Assembly (NCBI RefSeq): GCF_007993935.1
Contig: NZ_VITY01000020.1
Span: 62,001-126,000, forward strand
DNA: 64,000 nucleotides
From: Bradyrhizobium macuxiense
GTDB taxonomy: Bacteria; Pseudomonadota; Alphaproteobacteria; Rhizobiales; Xanthobacteraceae
Direction of reading: 5' to 3'
The position numbers were made by a program, and so were the translations under genes. The notes beneath the pieces are model-generated. The model had not been told where the DNA came from. It searched no databases and worked only from the letters and a program-made list of their open reading frames with translations. Below, in pieces: positions 41,928 through 50,377 of this stretch (positions within the stretch are counted from its first letter, which is position 1; each line of letters starts with the position of its first letter).

Positions 41928-42707
41928 TTAGGCTTTGAGTCCCGAAAGCATGCTCTTGGCGGCACTTCTCAAGAAGCCTTGGTCGGTGCCGAGCGCGAGC
42001 ATGGTTACGCCGATTGATCGCAGCCATTGTGCATCGTTGCCGTCACGCGCGAGGGCGCCGACGGGCTTCGATTGCCGGATTGCGGCTTGGGCGATAGTCT
42101 CGACAGCCTTGCGGACCGATATGGCGTCCGGAGACCTCTCGCCCAAAGCCAGCGTGAGGTCACCTTGGCCAATGAACAAAGCGTCGACGCCATTGACGGC
42201 GGCGACGGCCTCGGCATTGTTAACACCTTCGATGCCCTCGATCAGCGCAATGATTGCGGTGAGCCGATCAGAATCGTCGATATGGTCTTGTATTGACGCG
42301 CCCCCATATCTGGCTGCGCGGGGTGAGTTGGATATTCCACGATGCCCTCCTCTGTAGCGGCATGCCGCCACCAAGGCACTGGCCTGCTGTGGCGTGGCCA
42401 CGTGAGGCAGGAGAAGCCCTCTGGCACCGCAATCAAGCGCTGTGAGGAGATGCTCGGACGAGTTCGATGCCGGCCGGACTACGCTTGCCAGACGCCAAGC
42501 TCTGGCGGCCAGGATCATGTGGTCAATTGTCGTGCGGTCAATTGGGGCATGCTCGGCATCGACGATGACGAAATCGAAGCCGAGGTCCCCCAGAATTTCG
42601 GTCGCATGGACGGTCGGCGTCTTCACGAGCGCCCCCGTCAGCAAGTCGTGCCCAAGCAGACGCTCGCGAAACTGGCTGTCGCGAGAGGAAGCGCCACTGT
42701 TGCTCAT
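41928..42707 (-). CDS. HpcH/HpaI-family aldolase
   Basis: A 259-residue class II pyruvate-type aldolase. The catalytic His is in VIVDAEHAPID near residue 53, the phosphate/carboxylate Arg in VVRPASN near 78, and the metal ligands in IALIEGIEGV near 153 and FIGQGDLTLALG near 178. Members cleave 4-hydroxy-2-oxo acids to pyruvate, or a substituted pyruvate, and an aldehyde. The next gene encodes a 2-hydroxyacid dehydrogenase, which could reduce the oxo acid released. It follows the LLM monooxygenase gene by 31 bases. Confidence 0.87.
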   Translation of the reverse strand: MSNSGASSRDSQFRERLLGHDLLTGALVKTPTVHATEILGDLGFDFVIVDAEHAPIDRTTIDHMILAARAWRLASVVRPASNSSEHLLTALDCGARGLLLPHVATPQQASALVAACRYRGGHRGISNSPRAARYGGASIQDHIDDSDRLTAIIALIEGIEGVNNAEAVAAVNGVDALFIGQGDLTLALGERSPDAISVRKAVETIAQAAIRQSKPVGALARDGNDAQWLRSIGVTMLALGTDQGFLRSAAKSMLSGLKA

Positions 42708-42738
42708 GTCATCTCGCTGGTTGGAGGCGGAGGCGGCG

Positions 42739-44100
42739 CTATTGCGCCAGATTCTCGCGCAACGTCCGCCCTTCGTAGCAGGTACGGACCCGCCCTCGCC
42801 GCTGCAACTCAGGTATCAGGAGACCCGTCAAGCCTTGCAGCAGCGCGCGATCGGCCGACTGAGATTGAAACAGCATGAAGCCGCCGCGCTCTCCGGTCGC
42901 AACGAACGCCTCTTCAAGATAGTCAGCAATCTGGCTCGCGGTCCCGGGACGGGTATCGGCATAGCCGGTCGCCAGGTGCAAGCCCTGCTCCAGGAACTCG
43001 GACCGTGAGATTTCCTTGTCCTCGCCATACTGCTGAGCGAGCTTATGAATGTAACCGACGGGAGACGCATTGGCCGCCTTGATGCGCTCATTCAGCTCCC
43101 TCAGCGTGAAGTGCTGCGGGAGCTTTGACATATCGAGGCCAGTATTGTGCGACAGGAACACGCCGACAGCCTCCATCGGGACATCAGCGATCAGCCGCTC
43201 TTTCAGGCGAATTGCCTCCGCTTCGGTTTCGGCCACCAGGGGCCTCGCCCCCCAGAACACGCCGATCTTGGCCGGATCCCGCCCGGCGCCCTTCAGTGCG
43301 GAATCGAGCTTGGATCGCGCTTGGACCATTTGCGGAACACTGCCGCTGAAGGCGAAGACATGATCGACAAATCTCGCGGCAGACTGCAGTCCGCGAGCCG
43401 ATCCACCGGCCTGGATCAGCACAGGGGTGATCTGGGGCGAGGCCATCACGCTTAGCGGCCCCTTTACCTTGAAGAACTTTCCAGCATGGTTGATCGGATG
43501 GACCTTGGTCGTATCCGCGACAATGCCGGTCTTCTTGTCCCAGAGAAAAGCGTCAGGCGCGACGCTACCCCAAAGCGCACGGCAGACGTCCATGAACTCG
43601 TCCATGCGATCATAGCGCAGATCGTGCTCCATGAGCTCGTCGAAGCCATAGTTTTCGGCATCGGATTTTCGCTGGGAAGTAACGACATTGAAAGCGATAC
43701 GCCCATTCGTGACGTGATCGAGCGAGTTGAGCAGCCGCGCCACGTAGAACGGGTGCATGAATGTGGACGAGTAGGTCAGCCCAAACCCAATGTGGCTGGT
43801 CACAGCGGCCATCCGCGCAATCCAGGGGCTCATGTCCATGCGAGGCCAAGCAACCCCGGTCCGGACTGCCGCATCGATCGAGCCTTCCCAGGTATTTGGG
43901 ATCCCGGTGCTGTCGCCACAAAAGAGCAGATCGAAGCAGCCCCGCTCTGCGGTTCTGGCGATATCTTCGAACAGTCCAATATCGGGGTAGCTGCGGTTGA
44001 CCCAGGACGTCGCGCTGCGCCAGTCGGTATCGACTGCCTGCCACGAAATATCTAGCGCAAGGTGCATTCTTGGTTTGTTGGCAACTTGCGGTGCGCTCAT
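42739..44100 (-). CDS. NtaA/SnaA/DszA-family FMN-dependent monooxygenase
   Basis: A 453-residue bacterial-luciferase-like (LLM) monooxygenase of the nitrilotriacetate monooxygenase component A group. Family blocks: HLALDISWQAVDTDWR at the N-terminus, ERGCFDLLFCGDST near 52, MSPWIARMAAVTSHIGFGLTYSSTF near 90, GRIAFNVVTS near 135, YDRMDEFMDVCRALWGS near 165 and PVLIQAGGSARGLQSAARFVDHVF near 230. These enzymes use FMNH2 from a separate reductase to oxidise amines, sulfur compounds or similar. It is first in a five-gene operon and divergent from an IclR regulator. Confidence 0.9.
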   Translation of the reverse strand: MSAPQVANKPRMHLALDISWQAVDTDWRSATSWVNRSYPDIGLFEDIARTAERGCFDLLFCGDSTGIPNTWEGSIDAAVRTGVAWPRMDMSPWIARMAAVTSHIGFGLTYSSTFMHPFYVARLLNSLDHVTNGRIAFNVVTSQRKSDAENYGFDELMEHDLRYDRMDEFMDVCRALWGSVAPDAFLWDKKTGIVADTTKVHPINHAGKFFKVKGPLSVMASPQITPVLIQAGGSARGLQSAARFVDHVFAFSGSVPQMVQARSKLDSALKGAGRDPAKIGVFWGARPLVAETEAEAIRLKERLIADVPMEAVGVFLSHNTGLDMSKLPQHFTLRELNERIKAANASPVGYIHKLAQQYGEDKEISRSEFLEQGLHLATGYADTRPGTASQIADYLEEAFVATGERGGFMLFQSQSADRALLQGLTGLLIPELQRRGRVRTCYEGRTLRENLAQ

Positions 44101-44191
44101 GGCTGTCCTCGGTACTGGCTGCGAGCGCCGTCGGCGCTCCTGTATGCAGTGCTACCGCAAAAGCAGCCACGAGGTGCGCCAATGGACATGC

Positions 44192-44208
44192 ATTCCACCT
44201 TGTGGTAT
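44192..44208. promoter_or_regulatory. Candidate IclR operator
   Basis: ATTCCACCTTGTGGTAT is a 17-base near-palindrome (arms ATTCCAC and GTGGTAT, one mismatch) in the 134-base divergent region between the LLM operon and the iclR gene. Length and position suit an IclR-family site. Confidence 0.45.
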
Positions 44209-44234
44209 GACGACAAAATAATGACGAGTTACAT

Positions 44235-45053
44235 ATGAGGAAGCGCTCGCTAGCCCACCCCCCGGTGGAGGCAGTTCGGCGCGCATTTACGCTACTTGAA
44301 TTGCTGAACTGCCGCAGGATCAGCAGTGTAAATGACCTGCACAAGGATACCGGGTTGGCGAAATCGACCATCGTCAGGCTGTTGGATTCGCTGGTCACGC
44401 TTGGCTACGTGACGAACGATCCCAGGCAGGGTGGCTATCTTCTTTCCTCCGGAGTCAAATCCCTGAGCTCTGGGTTTTGCCACGACTCGCTTTTTGTCGA
44501 GGCGGTAAAGCCGCTTGCCCAAGATCTCACGAAGCGACTGAAGATTCCAATTGCCGTTTGCGTTTTCGATCGCGATGCGATGGTCGTGCGCTATGAAACA
44601 GATAGAGACAGTCAGATGTCGCCGTTTCACCCAGGCATGTATCAGCGCCTGAGACGGCTGCGTATGCTTACCAGGGCCGTCGGCCGAGCGTACATATCGT
44701 TCTGTCCCGACTCAGAGCGCAACGAGATTTTGGACGTTCTGAGGGTCTCTGATGAGCCTGAAGATCAGATTGTGCACAGAGCCGATGAAGTTGAGGAGAT
44801 AATTGCAAAGGTAAGACGGAATGGATTTGCGGAGAGATCCCGCGACGTGGAGCCGAAATCGTCATGCTCGGTAAGCGTACCTGTTTTTCAGGGCGCCGAA
44901 GTGCTGGGCGCTATTGGACTCAGCTACTTCACATCCGCGATGCCACGCTCCAAAGCTCTTGAGCTTTACCTGGGTCCCCTGCTGAAGCTGGGAAAAGATG
45001 TGGAAGATCGCATCGAGGCCATCAGGCAAGCGCCAGCTAAAGCCTCCCTTTGA
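44235..45053 (+). CDS. IclR-family regulator, MhpR-like
   Basis: A 272-residue IclR regulator. The N-terminal winged helix-turn-helix covers about residues 12-70 (RRAFTLLELLNCRRISSVNDLHKDTGLAKSTIVRLL is one continuous region there), and the IclR effector domain follows, with MVVRYETDRDSQMSPF and the closing SVSVPVFQGAEVLGAIGLSY. The effector domain resembles MhpR, the regulator of hydroxyphenylpropionate catabolism. It is divergent from the LLM monooxygenase operon and most likely activates it. A GCCCTCA-TCG-TGAGGGC hairpin at 45141-45157 may end its transcript. Confidence 0.88.
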   Translation: MRKRSLAHPPVEAVRRAFTLLELLNCRRISSVNDLHKDTGLAKSTIVRLLDSLVTLGYVTNDPRQGGYLLSSGVKSLSSGFCHDSLFVEAVKPLAQDLTKRLKIPIAVCVFDRDAMVVRYETDRDSQMSPFHPGMYQRLRRLRMLTRAVGRAYISFCPDSERNEILDVLRVSDEPEDQIVHRADEVEEIIAKVRRNGFAERSRDVEPKSSCSVSVPVFQGAEVLGAIGLSYFTSAMPRSKALELYLGPLLKLGKDVEDRIEAIRQAPAKASL

Positions 45054-45180
45054 ATGTGGGACTAGGTGAATGGCGGCCTCTCAGTGGCTTCGTCAACGAA
45101 GGCAACCGCGACGCAATTCAGCGGCGCCCCGACGGCTGATGCCCTCATCGTGAGGGCTGGTGATGGAGGCCAGCCCCATC

Positions 45181-45324
45181 ATGGCTAGACCTCTGTCGCC
45201 GGACCTTCGCCTTCGCGCTATTCGGGCCGTGGAAGATGGTGAAGCACGATTTTTCCCAGAAGGAAATCCCTCGCGATTCCGCCAGATCAGAAAGCGCTCT
45301 AGAACGCGCGAGGATGCGAGTTAA
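45181..45324 (+). mobile_element. IS630-type transposase N-terminal fragment
   Basis: An ATG at 45181 opens MARPLSPDLRLRAIRAVEDGE, which matches the start of IS630-family transposases, then changes to unrelated sequence and stops at 45324. Only about 22 codons are transposase-like, so this is a remnant, not an active element. Confidence 0.5.
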
Positions 45325-46181
45325 TCGTTCCCTTTCTGAAGAGCCCAGCGGGCGTCCTGCTTTAGGAATACCTCACGCCGCGTTGCAATCGACATTTCGA
45401 TCTGGTCAGCCATTCGGCCGGTTGTCCCGTTCTTGATATTTCTAAGCGCGTCACGGACGTAGTGCACTGTCGTCGCCAGAACGGCGTATGGATGAAGAAT
45501 CAGCTTTACTCCTGCTTCCGCCAACTGTGCATCACTGAGCGGAGCTTGCGAATGGACTGCAACGGCGGGTATTGATCCGCAGGCCTTCACGAACTCCCGA
45601 ACTTCAGTCTCGCTCTTGGGCGAGTCAAGAAACAAGAGATCGGCACCTTCTTCTGCAAAAACGCTTATCCGAGCCATTGCCTTCTCAAAGCCCAATGAAC
45701 TGCGAGCATCGGTCCGCGCCAACAGGAGGACTCCCTGCTCTCGACAAGCTTCGACGGCAGCCCGGCACCTTGTGCGCGCAGCCGCAAGGTCCACAACGCA
45801 CTTGGCTCCGCCGGTGCCGTGTGGACGAGGCCACACCTTGTCTTCAATCAGGACCGCTGCGACTCCGGCATTCGCGAAATTGCGAATAGTCCGTTGAACA
45901 GCCAGTTCGTTGCCGTATCCCGTATCGGCATCGGCAAGCCAAAGAACCTCAGGCGCAGCCATCAAGATCCGTCGAACCGAGTCCAGCATTTCAACGAACG
46001 TCAGGATATCCATATCTGGAAGTGCCAACTGCGCTGCTGCGACGCTGGCTCCCGAAATGAAACCGGTTCCAAATCCGGCCTCACCGATCAGGTGAGCGGA
46101 CAGTGCATCGCCACAACCGGGCATAATGCAGGGTTCAACGCTCTCGAGAAGGGTCTTGAGTGCAAGCGCCCGTTTTCGCAT
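45321..46181 (-). CDS. Isocitrate lyase/PEP-mutase superfamily protein
   Basis: A 286-residue ICL/PEP-mutase-family TIM barrel. SGASVAAAQLALPDMDILTF near 40 and WLADADTGYGNELAVQRTI near 78 hold the metal-binding aspartates. The gating-loop region reads IEDKVWPRPHGTGG: it has the EDK start seen in PEP mutase and phosphonopyruvate hydrolase, but not their following Asn-Ser, and it lacks the KKCGH loop of isocitrate and methylisocitrate lyases. It may be an oxaloacetate- or phosphonopyruvate-type C-C or C-P enzyme; this is undecided. Start at 46181 follows GGGAGG. It is convergent with iclR and divergent from the amidohydrolase gene. Confidence 0.78.
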   Translation of the reverse strand: MRKRALALKTLLESVEPCIMPGCGDALSAHLIGEAGFGTGFISGASVAAAQLALPDMDILTFVEMLDSVRRILMAAPEVLWLADADTGYGNELAVQRTIRNFANAGVAAVLIEDKVWPRPHGTGGAKCVVDLAAARTRCRAAVEACREQGVLLLARTDARSSLGFEKAMARISVFAEEGADLLFLDSPKSETEVREFVKACGSIPAVAVHSQAPLSDAQLAEAGVKLILHPYAVLATTVHYVRDALRNIKNGTTGRMADQIEMSIATRREVFLKQDARWALQKGND

Positions 46182-46425
46182 ATGATATGCCTCCCTCGCA
46201 TGCTCACCGCCATCCAGCCCCTCGCGCACCAGACCGCACTACCCACTGTAGTCGTTGGGATCTGGTCATTTGTGACGGTGGCGACCCATGTTCGCCCCTT
46301 TCGGCTTCAATTGGGTTCCTTTTATTGAAGATGCCACCTGCCGGAACGCTCGAGTCGTCCGATTGACGAAGGCGAGTTGGTACCGGATCCTAGTTCGAGG
46401 GATTCACCAAAAGTCGACACAAGCG

Positions 46426-47259
46426 ATGATCATCGATGCCCAGGTCCATGCGTACGAGCGCAACAAACCGGAGCGACCATGGGCTGCCACAATTGCCGGC
46501 CCTGAAGAGGTGACAGCCGAGGACATGGTTAGAGCCATGACTGAAGTTGGCGTGAATGGCGCCATTTTGGTCTCCCCGTTCTCCCTCTACCGATATGATG
46601 CAAGCTACGCGCTGGAAGCGCACGCCAGGCACCCTACTCGTTTTGGTCTCGTGCGCCCGTTTGATCCTCTTAATCCCGCCATTACTGAGCAGATCGCCGA
46701 TTGGAGGTCGACGAAAGGCGCGATAGGTGCACGGCTAATGTTGGATCCAAAGGTCGCCGTTGATAACCCAGGCATCGGCCAAATGCTTGCGGCCTCGGCG
46801 AACCACGCATTGCCGGTAAATGTATTCTGTTGGGGTCAACTCGACCGGCTCGATACAATAGCCGCGCGCAATCCGAATACCATCATTGTGATTGATCATA
46901 TTGGCCTCCCCCAGCCCATTGCGCCGCCAGCTCCACCAGACCCGTGGGCCGAACTGCCCAAGGTTTTGCACCTTGCCCGTCATCCCAACGTAATGATCAA
47001 AATCTCCGGCGCTTGCACACTTTCCCATCAGAGCTATCCCTACGACGATATCTGGGCACCGCTTAAACGGATCTTCGACGCGTATGGACTCGATCGTTGC
47101 CTGTGGGGAACCGACTGGACCCGGGCCACGGCATTGTTGAGCTATGGTCAGGGTGTCGACGCGTTCCGCCGATCCACGCGGCTATCCGAAAGCGACCTTG
47201 CCAAATTGATGGGAGACACTCTAAGCCGGGTCTATAACTGGGCTCCCCGAGAGCCGTGA
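46426..47259 (+). CDS. Amidohydrolase-family (TIM-barrel) metal-dependent hydrolase
   Basis: A 277-residue amidohydrolase_2 protein of the LigI/ACMSD/fuconolactonase-like group. It begins MIIDAQVHAYE, where the usual H-x-H is Q-V-H, as in the lactonase-like branch. Further blocks are TEVGVNGAILVSPF near 38, IVIDHIGLPQP near 150, VMIKISGACTLS near 187 and CLWGTDWTRA near 225, the last with the conserved Asp. It hydrolyses a lactone or decarboxylates an acid. The longer upstream frame from 46288 is not family-like. It is divergent from the ICL/PEP-mutase gene, with about 245 bases between them. Confidence 0.83.
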   Translation: MIIDAQVHAYERNKPERPWAATIAGPEEVTAEDMVRAMTEVGVNGAILVSPFSLYRYDASYALEAHARHPTRFGLVRPFDPLNPAITEQIADWRSTKGAIGARLMLDPKVAVDNPGIGQMLAASANHALPVNVFCWGQLDRLDTIAARNPNTIIVIDHIGLPQPIAPPAPPDPWAELPKVLHLARHPNVMIKISGACTLSHQSYPYDDIWAPLKRIFDAYGLDRCLWGTDWTRATALLSYGQGVDAFRRSTRLSESDLAKLMGDTLSRVYNWAPREP

Positions 47260-47366
47260 ATTTGCTCCGCCTTGAGAGCGCAAGAGTGACCCTCTCTTAG
47301 CCACCCCTAAGCCACTATGGCGGAAGGCAACAACAGCCAATCCGCGTCATTGGCACCGTGACAGCT

Positions 47367-49478
47367 CTATGCGTTCGTCCTATCGCGGTTCAAGTACTTC
47401 TCGGCGAAGCCGCGGTACCACTCGAGACATCCTGGATTCGCCATCGCATCCTTGTTGATCACGTTCTCAAGCGGCTGCCCAAGCAACAGCTTCTTGATCG
47501 GCAACTCCTGCTTCTTGCCAGAAAGGGTACGCGGAATCTCCGCCACCTGATAGATAGCATTCGGCACGAAACGCGGCGACAAGGCGATCCTTATCGCATC
47601 ATTGATTTTTCCCTTGAGTTTCTCATCAAGTACGACGTCTGTACCCAAGGCGACAAAGAGCGGCATGAAGCTCTCTCGTCCAAGGTACTCGATATCGACG
47701 ACTAACGAATCTACGACCTCGGGAAGCGCTTCGACCGCACGATAGAGTTCACTCGTACCCATCCGCAGACCGTGTCGATTGATCGTTGCATCGCTGCGGC
47801 CATAGATAATGCAGGTCCCACGGCCGGTTATCTTCAGCCAGTCACCGTGGCGCCAAGCGGGTCCACGTCCTGTCCCATCATAATTGTCTGGATATGTGTC
47901 GAAGTAACTTGCGATGAGCCGCTTGCCGTCCGTATCCCCCCAAAGGAAAAGCGGCATTGAGGGTATCGGTTCGGTGCAAACGAGTTCGCCTACCGCATCA
48001 ATGACGGGTTTGCCGTGCTCGTCGAACGTTTGCACCGCACACCCGAGCAGCCGGCACTGCATCTCTCCAGGAATTGTGGGCAACTCTCGGTTTCCGCCGA
48101 TGAAGGCACCCGCGAAGTCGGTCCCCCCGGAAATGTTACACCACCAAATATCCGCTTGTTCCTGGTTGCCGTTCGAAAGCGCTAAAGCCGCAAACTGCCT
48201 GCTACCCCAACTCTGCACCTCTTCGCTAAGTGGAGATCCCGTCGTACCAAGTGCCCGAATGCTAGAGAGATCGCCACACTTTGAAAATTCAACGCCAGCC
48301 TTCATGCAATTGGCGAAGAACGCAGCGCCTACTCCGAAGAATGACACCTTCAGGTCCGCGGCGAAGCGCCATAATGTCGTCCAGTCTGGGTTCGCTTTCG
48401 TCCCACCAGGATTGCCGTCATAGATACAAAGCGTCGTACCATTGAGCAGGCCGCCAATTTGGGCGTTCCACATCACCCAGCCCGTCGAGCTGTACCAGTG
48501 GAAGCGTTCGCCAAACGAGCTTTGCTTATAGCTGCAACCGATGTCGCAATGAATGGCTAGGGTTGTGAGCGCCACGATGACGGTGCCGCCATGGCCATGA
48601 ACGATCGGCTTCGGCAACCCCGTAGTGCCACTGGAGTACACGATCCAGAGCGGGTGATCGAACGGCAACCACTGCGGCTCGAAGGATGCCGTTGCGTTAT
48701 CATCCCGCGACACCACGCGGTCAAACCGCACACAGTCGGCGACGCTCGATGCGGTGCCAATATTCTCATGGACAATGACGTGGCGGACCGAAGGAAGTGC
48801 GGCTCGAATCTGCGCTAAAACCTCGGTTCGATCGTAAACCACACCTGAATAAGTTACGCCGTCACATGCAATCAAAACTTTGGGTTCGATTTGCTTGAAC
48901 CGATCGAGGACCGCCTGCGTTCCCATGTCTGGGGCACAGATACTCCAAACTGCCCCAATGCTGGCAGTCGCCAGAAATGCGACTATCGCCTCTGGAATGT
49001 TGGGAAGATAGCCGACCACGCGATCGCCGGGCTGCACACCTTGCGATCTCAGGTGGAGTGCGAGACTTGCGACCTGCCGCCTGAGATCAGGCCAAGCGAC
49101 CTCGCGATGATCGCCCTTTTCGTTCCGAGACACAATCGCCGGCAAGCCGGCCGCAGACGCCCTATCAACGTGACGGAAGACTTGTTCGACATAGTTGACG
49201 GTAGCCCCCGGAAACCACTTCGCTCCGGGCATGCGCCGTTCCGCAAGAACGCACGTGTGCGGCGTCGGAGATCGAAGGGCGAAATAGTCCCATATGCTTT
49301 GCCAGAATTCTTCGAGATTTGCTGTCGACCACCTCCAAAGATCATCGTAACTGTCGAATGAAAGCTGTCGGGTTGCCGCGAGCCAAAGTCTATAGCGCAC
49401 AATTTCAGGCTCACGCCGAACTATTGTGAATCCGCCTACATCTGGCTCGCTGCCGGGCAACACTTGACCTAGTGACAT
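47367..49478 (-). CDS. Acetoacetyl-CoA synthetase
   Basis: A 703-residue ANL-superfamily ligase in the acetoacetyl-CoA synthetase size class. Diagnostic regions: KWFPGATVNYVEQVF near 88, the AMP-binding WIVYSSGTTGLPKPIVHGHGG near 280, HWYSSTGWVMWNAQIGGLL near 328, NISGGTDFAGAFIGGN near 430, WRHGDWLKITGRGTCIIYGRSDATINRHGLRMGTSE (in two parts around 545-580), and RTLSGKKQELPIKKLLLG at the C-terminus with the catalytic lysine. It activates acetoacetate or a related 3-oxo acid with ATP. It lies alone on the minus strand between the amidohydrolase and flavin reductase genes. Confidence 0.9.
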   Translation of the reverse strand: MSLGQVLPGSEPDVGGFTIVRREPEIVRYRLWLAATRQLSFDSYDDLWRWSTANLEEFWQSIWDYFALRSPTPHTCVLAERRMPGAKWFPGATVNYVEQVFRHVDRASAAGLPAIVSRNEKGDHREVAWPDLRRQVASLALHLRSQGVQPGDRVVGYLPNIPEAIVAFLATASIGAVWSICAPDMGTQAVLDRFKQIEPKVLIACDGVTYSGVVYDRTEVLAQIRAALPSVRHVIVHENIGTASSVADCVRFDRVVSRDDNATASFEPQWLPFDHPLWIVYSSGTTGLPKPIVHGHGGTVIVALTTLAIHCDIGCSYKQSSFGERFHWYSSTGWVMWNAQIGGLLNGTTLCIYDGNPGGTKANPDWTTLWRFAADLKVSFFGVGAAFFANCMKAGVEFSKCGDLSSIRALGTTGSPLSEEVQSWGSRQFAALALSNGNQEQADIWWCNISGGTDFAGAFIGGNRELPTIPGEMQCRLLGCAVQTFDEHGKPVIDAVGELVCTEPIPSMPLFLWGDTDGKRLIASYFDTYPDNYDGTGRGPAWRHGDWLKITGRGTCIIYGRSDATINRHGLRMGTSELYRAVEALPEVVDSLVVDIEYLGRESFMPLFVALGTDVVLDEKLKGKINDAIRIALSPRFVPNAIYQVAEIPRTLSGKKQELPIKKLLLGQPLENVINKDAMANPGCLEWYRGFAEKYLNRDRTNA

Positions 49479-49839
49479 GGGAACACCTTACTCTTGGGGA
49501 TCGCTGTGGGGCGGGAGCAACTGGCCCCAGACGAGCGAGCTGGCGTAACACCATGAGGCCACTATCTCTCCCAGAACAACAACCATCGGGGCAGCGGTCG
49601 GATGTTCAGGGCGCATCTCCTCGTCGACGCGCGCGCGACAAAACCCCGGCTCGTCGCCGCTATTCTCAGCGGGATTGACCAACGCGCGCTGCTGTCGTCC
49701 ACGAAACTGCAGCACGTTTCGCACCTCCGAGCTACTCATGCGGCATCACCACCGTATCCTGAGTCGATCCGCATATTGATTGCTTACCTCGTGTCACTCG
49801 CCTTTTGATGTACCAAGGCCTGTGTTTGTTAGGTGTCTT
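49479..49839. other. Intergenic, nothing certain
   Basis: A minus-strand frame of 83 codons (49739-49488) ends 9 bases before the acetoacetyl-CoA synthetase start, but it has no family features. Otherwise no gene or hairpin is evident in these 361 bases. Confidence 0.35.
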
Positions 49840-50334
49840 TCACTGACCTAAAAACTTGCCGCCGAAGCTAACAAGCGGAGCGCGCTGACTATCGGACGCA
49901 AAGCAGAGGATTCGCCCAACAGCGATGATGGTGTTGGCTCGGTCTATTGTATCTTCCAGTTTGCAATCAATGACGCCAACGGCACCCTCAAGGGTTGGAG
50001 CTCCCGACATCATCGTGGTCCACTCGGCAAGCAAGAAGCGATCGGTGCCCTGTCGCGTGCCTCGCCCCCCAAATTCAGCGGCCAGATCCTCGCTGCCAAC
50101 CGCCAGAAAATTGATCGCAAAGTGCTTGCTGTGCAGAACAGCGGCAAGCGCCGACGTCGATCGCCCAATCGAAACTGTCATAAGCGGCGGCTCTGACGAC
50201 AGATGAGCGGTCGACAATGCAAGAAAGCCGGCTGGGCCGTCAGGACCCTGAGCCGTGACGACGGCGGTACCGATTGCCCGCATACCGACGGCCTGCCAAA
50301 ATGCGCGTTGGTTAGTTATCAGCTGATAGTCCAT
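49840..50334 (-). CDS. Flavin reductase-like protein of the ABC cluster
   Basis: A 164-residue flavin reductase domain protein: FWQAVGMRAIGTAVVTAQGPDGPAGF at the N-terminus, STAHLSSEPPLMTVSIGRSTS near 40 as FMN-binding segment, and HFAINFLAVGSEDLAAEFGG near 70. It begins 43 bases after the permease gene, so it belongs to the same transcript as the sulfonate-type importer. Such reductases feed FMNH2 to desulfonating or similar LLM monooxygenases, none of which is adjacent; the enzyme at 42.7-44.1 kb is one candidate partner (inference). Confidence 0.85.
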   Translation of the reverse strand: MDYQLITNQRAFWQAVGMRAIGTAVVTAQGPDGPAGFLALSTAHLSSEPPLMTVSIGRSTSALAAVLHSKHFAINFLAVGSEDLAAEFGGRGTRQGTDRFLLAEWTTMMSGAPTLEGAVGVIDCKLEDTIDRANTIIAVGRILCFASDSQRAPLVSFGGKFLGQ

Positions 50335-50377
50335 GGGACCCCACCTTCAGACGATCGTTCCGCTTACCCGTGAACGC

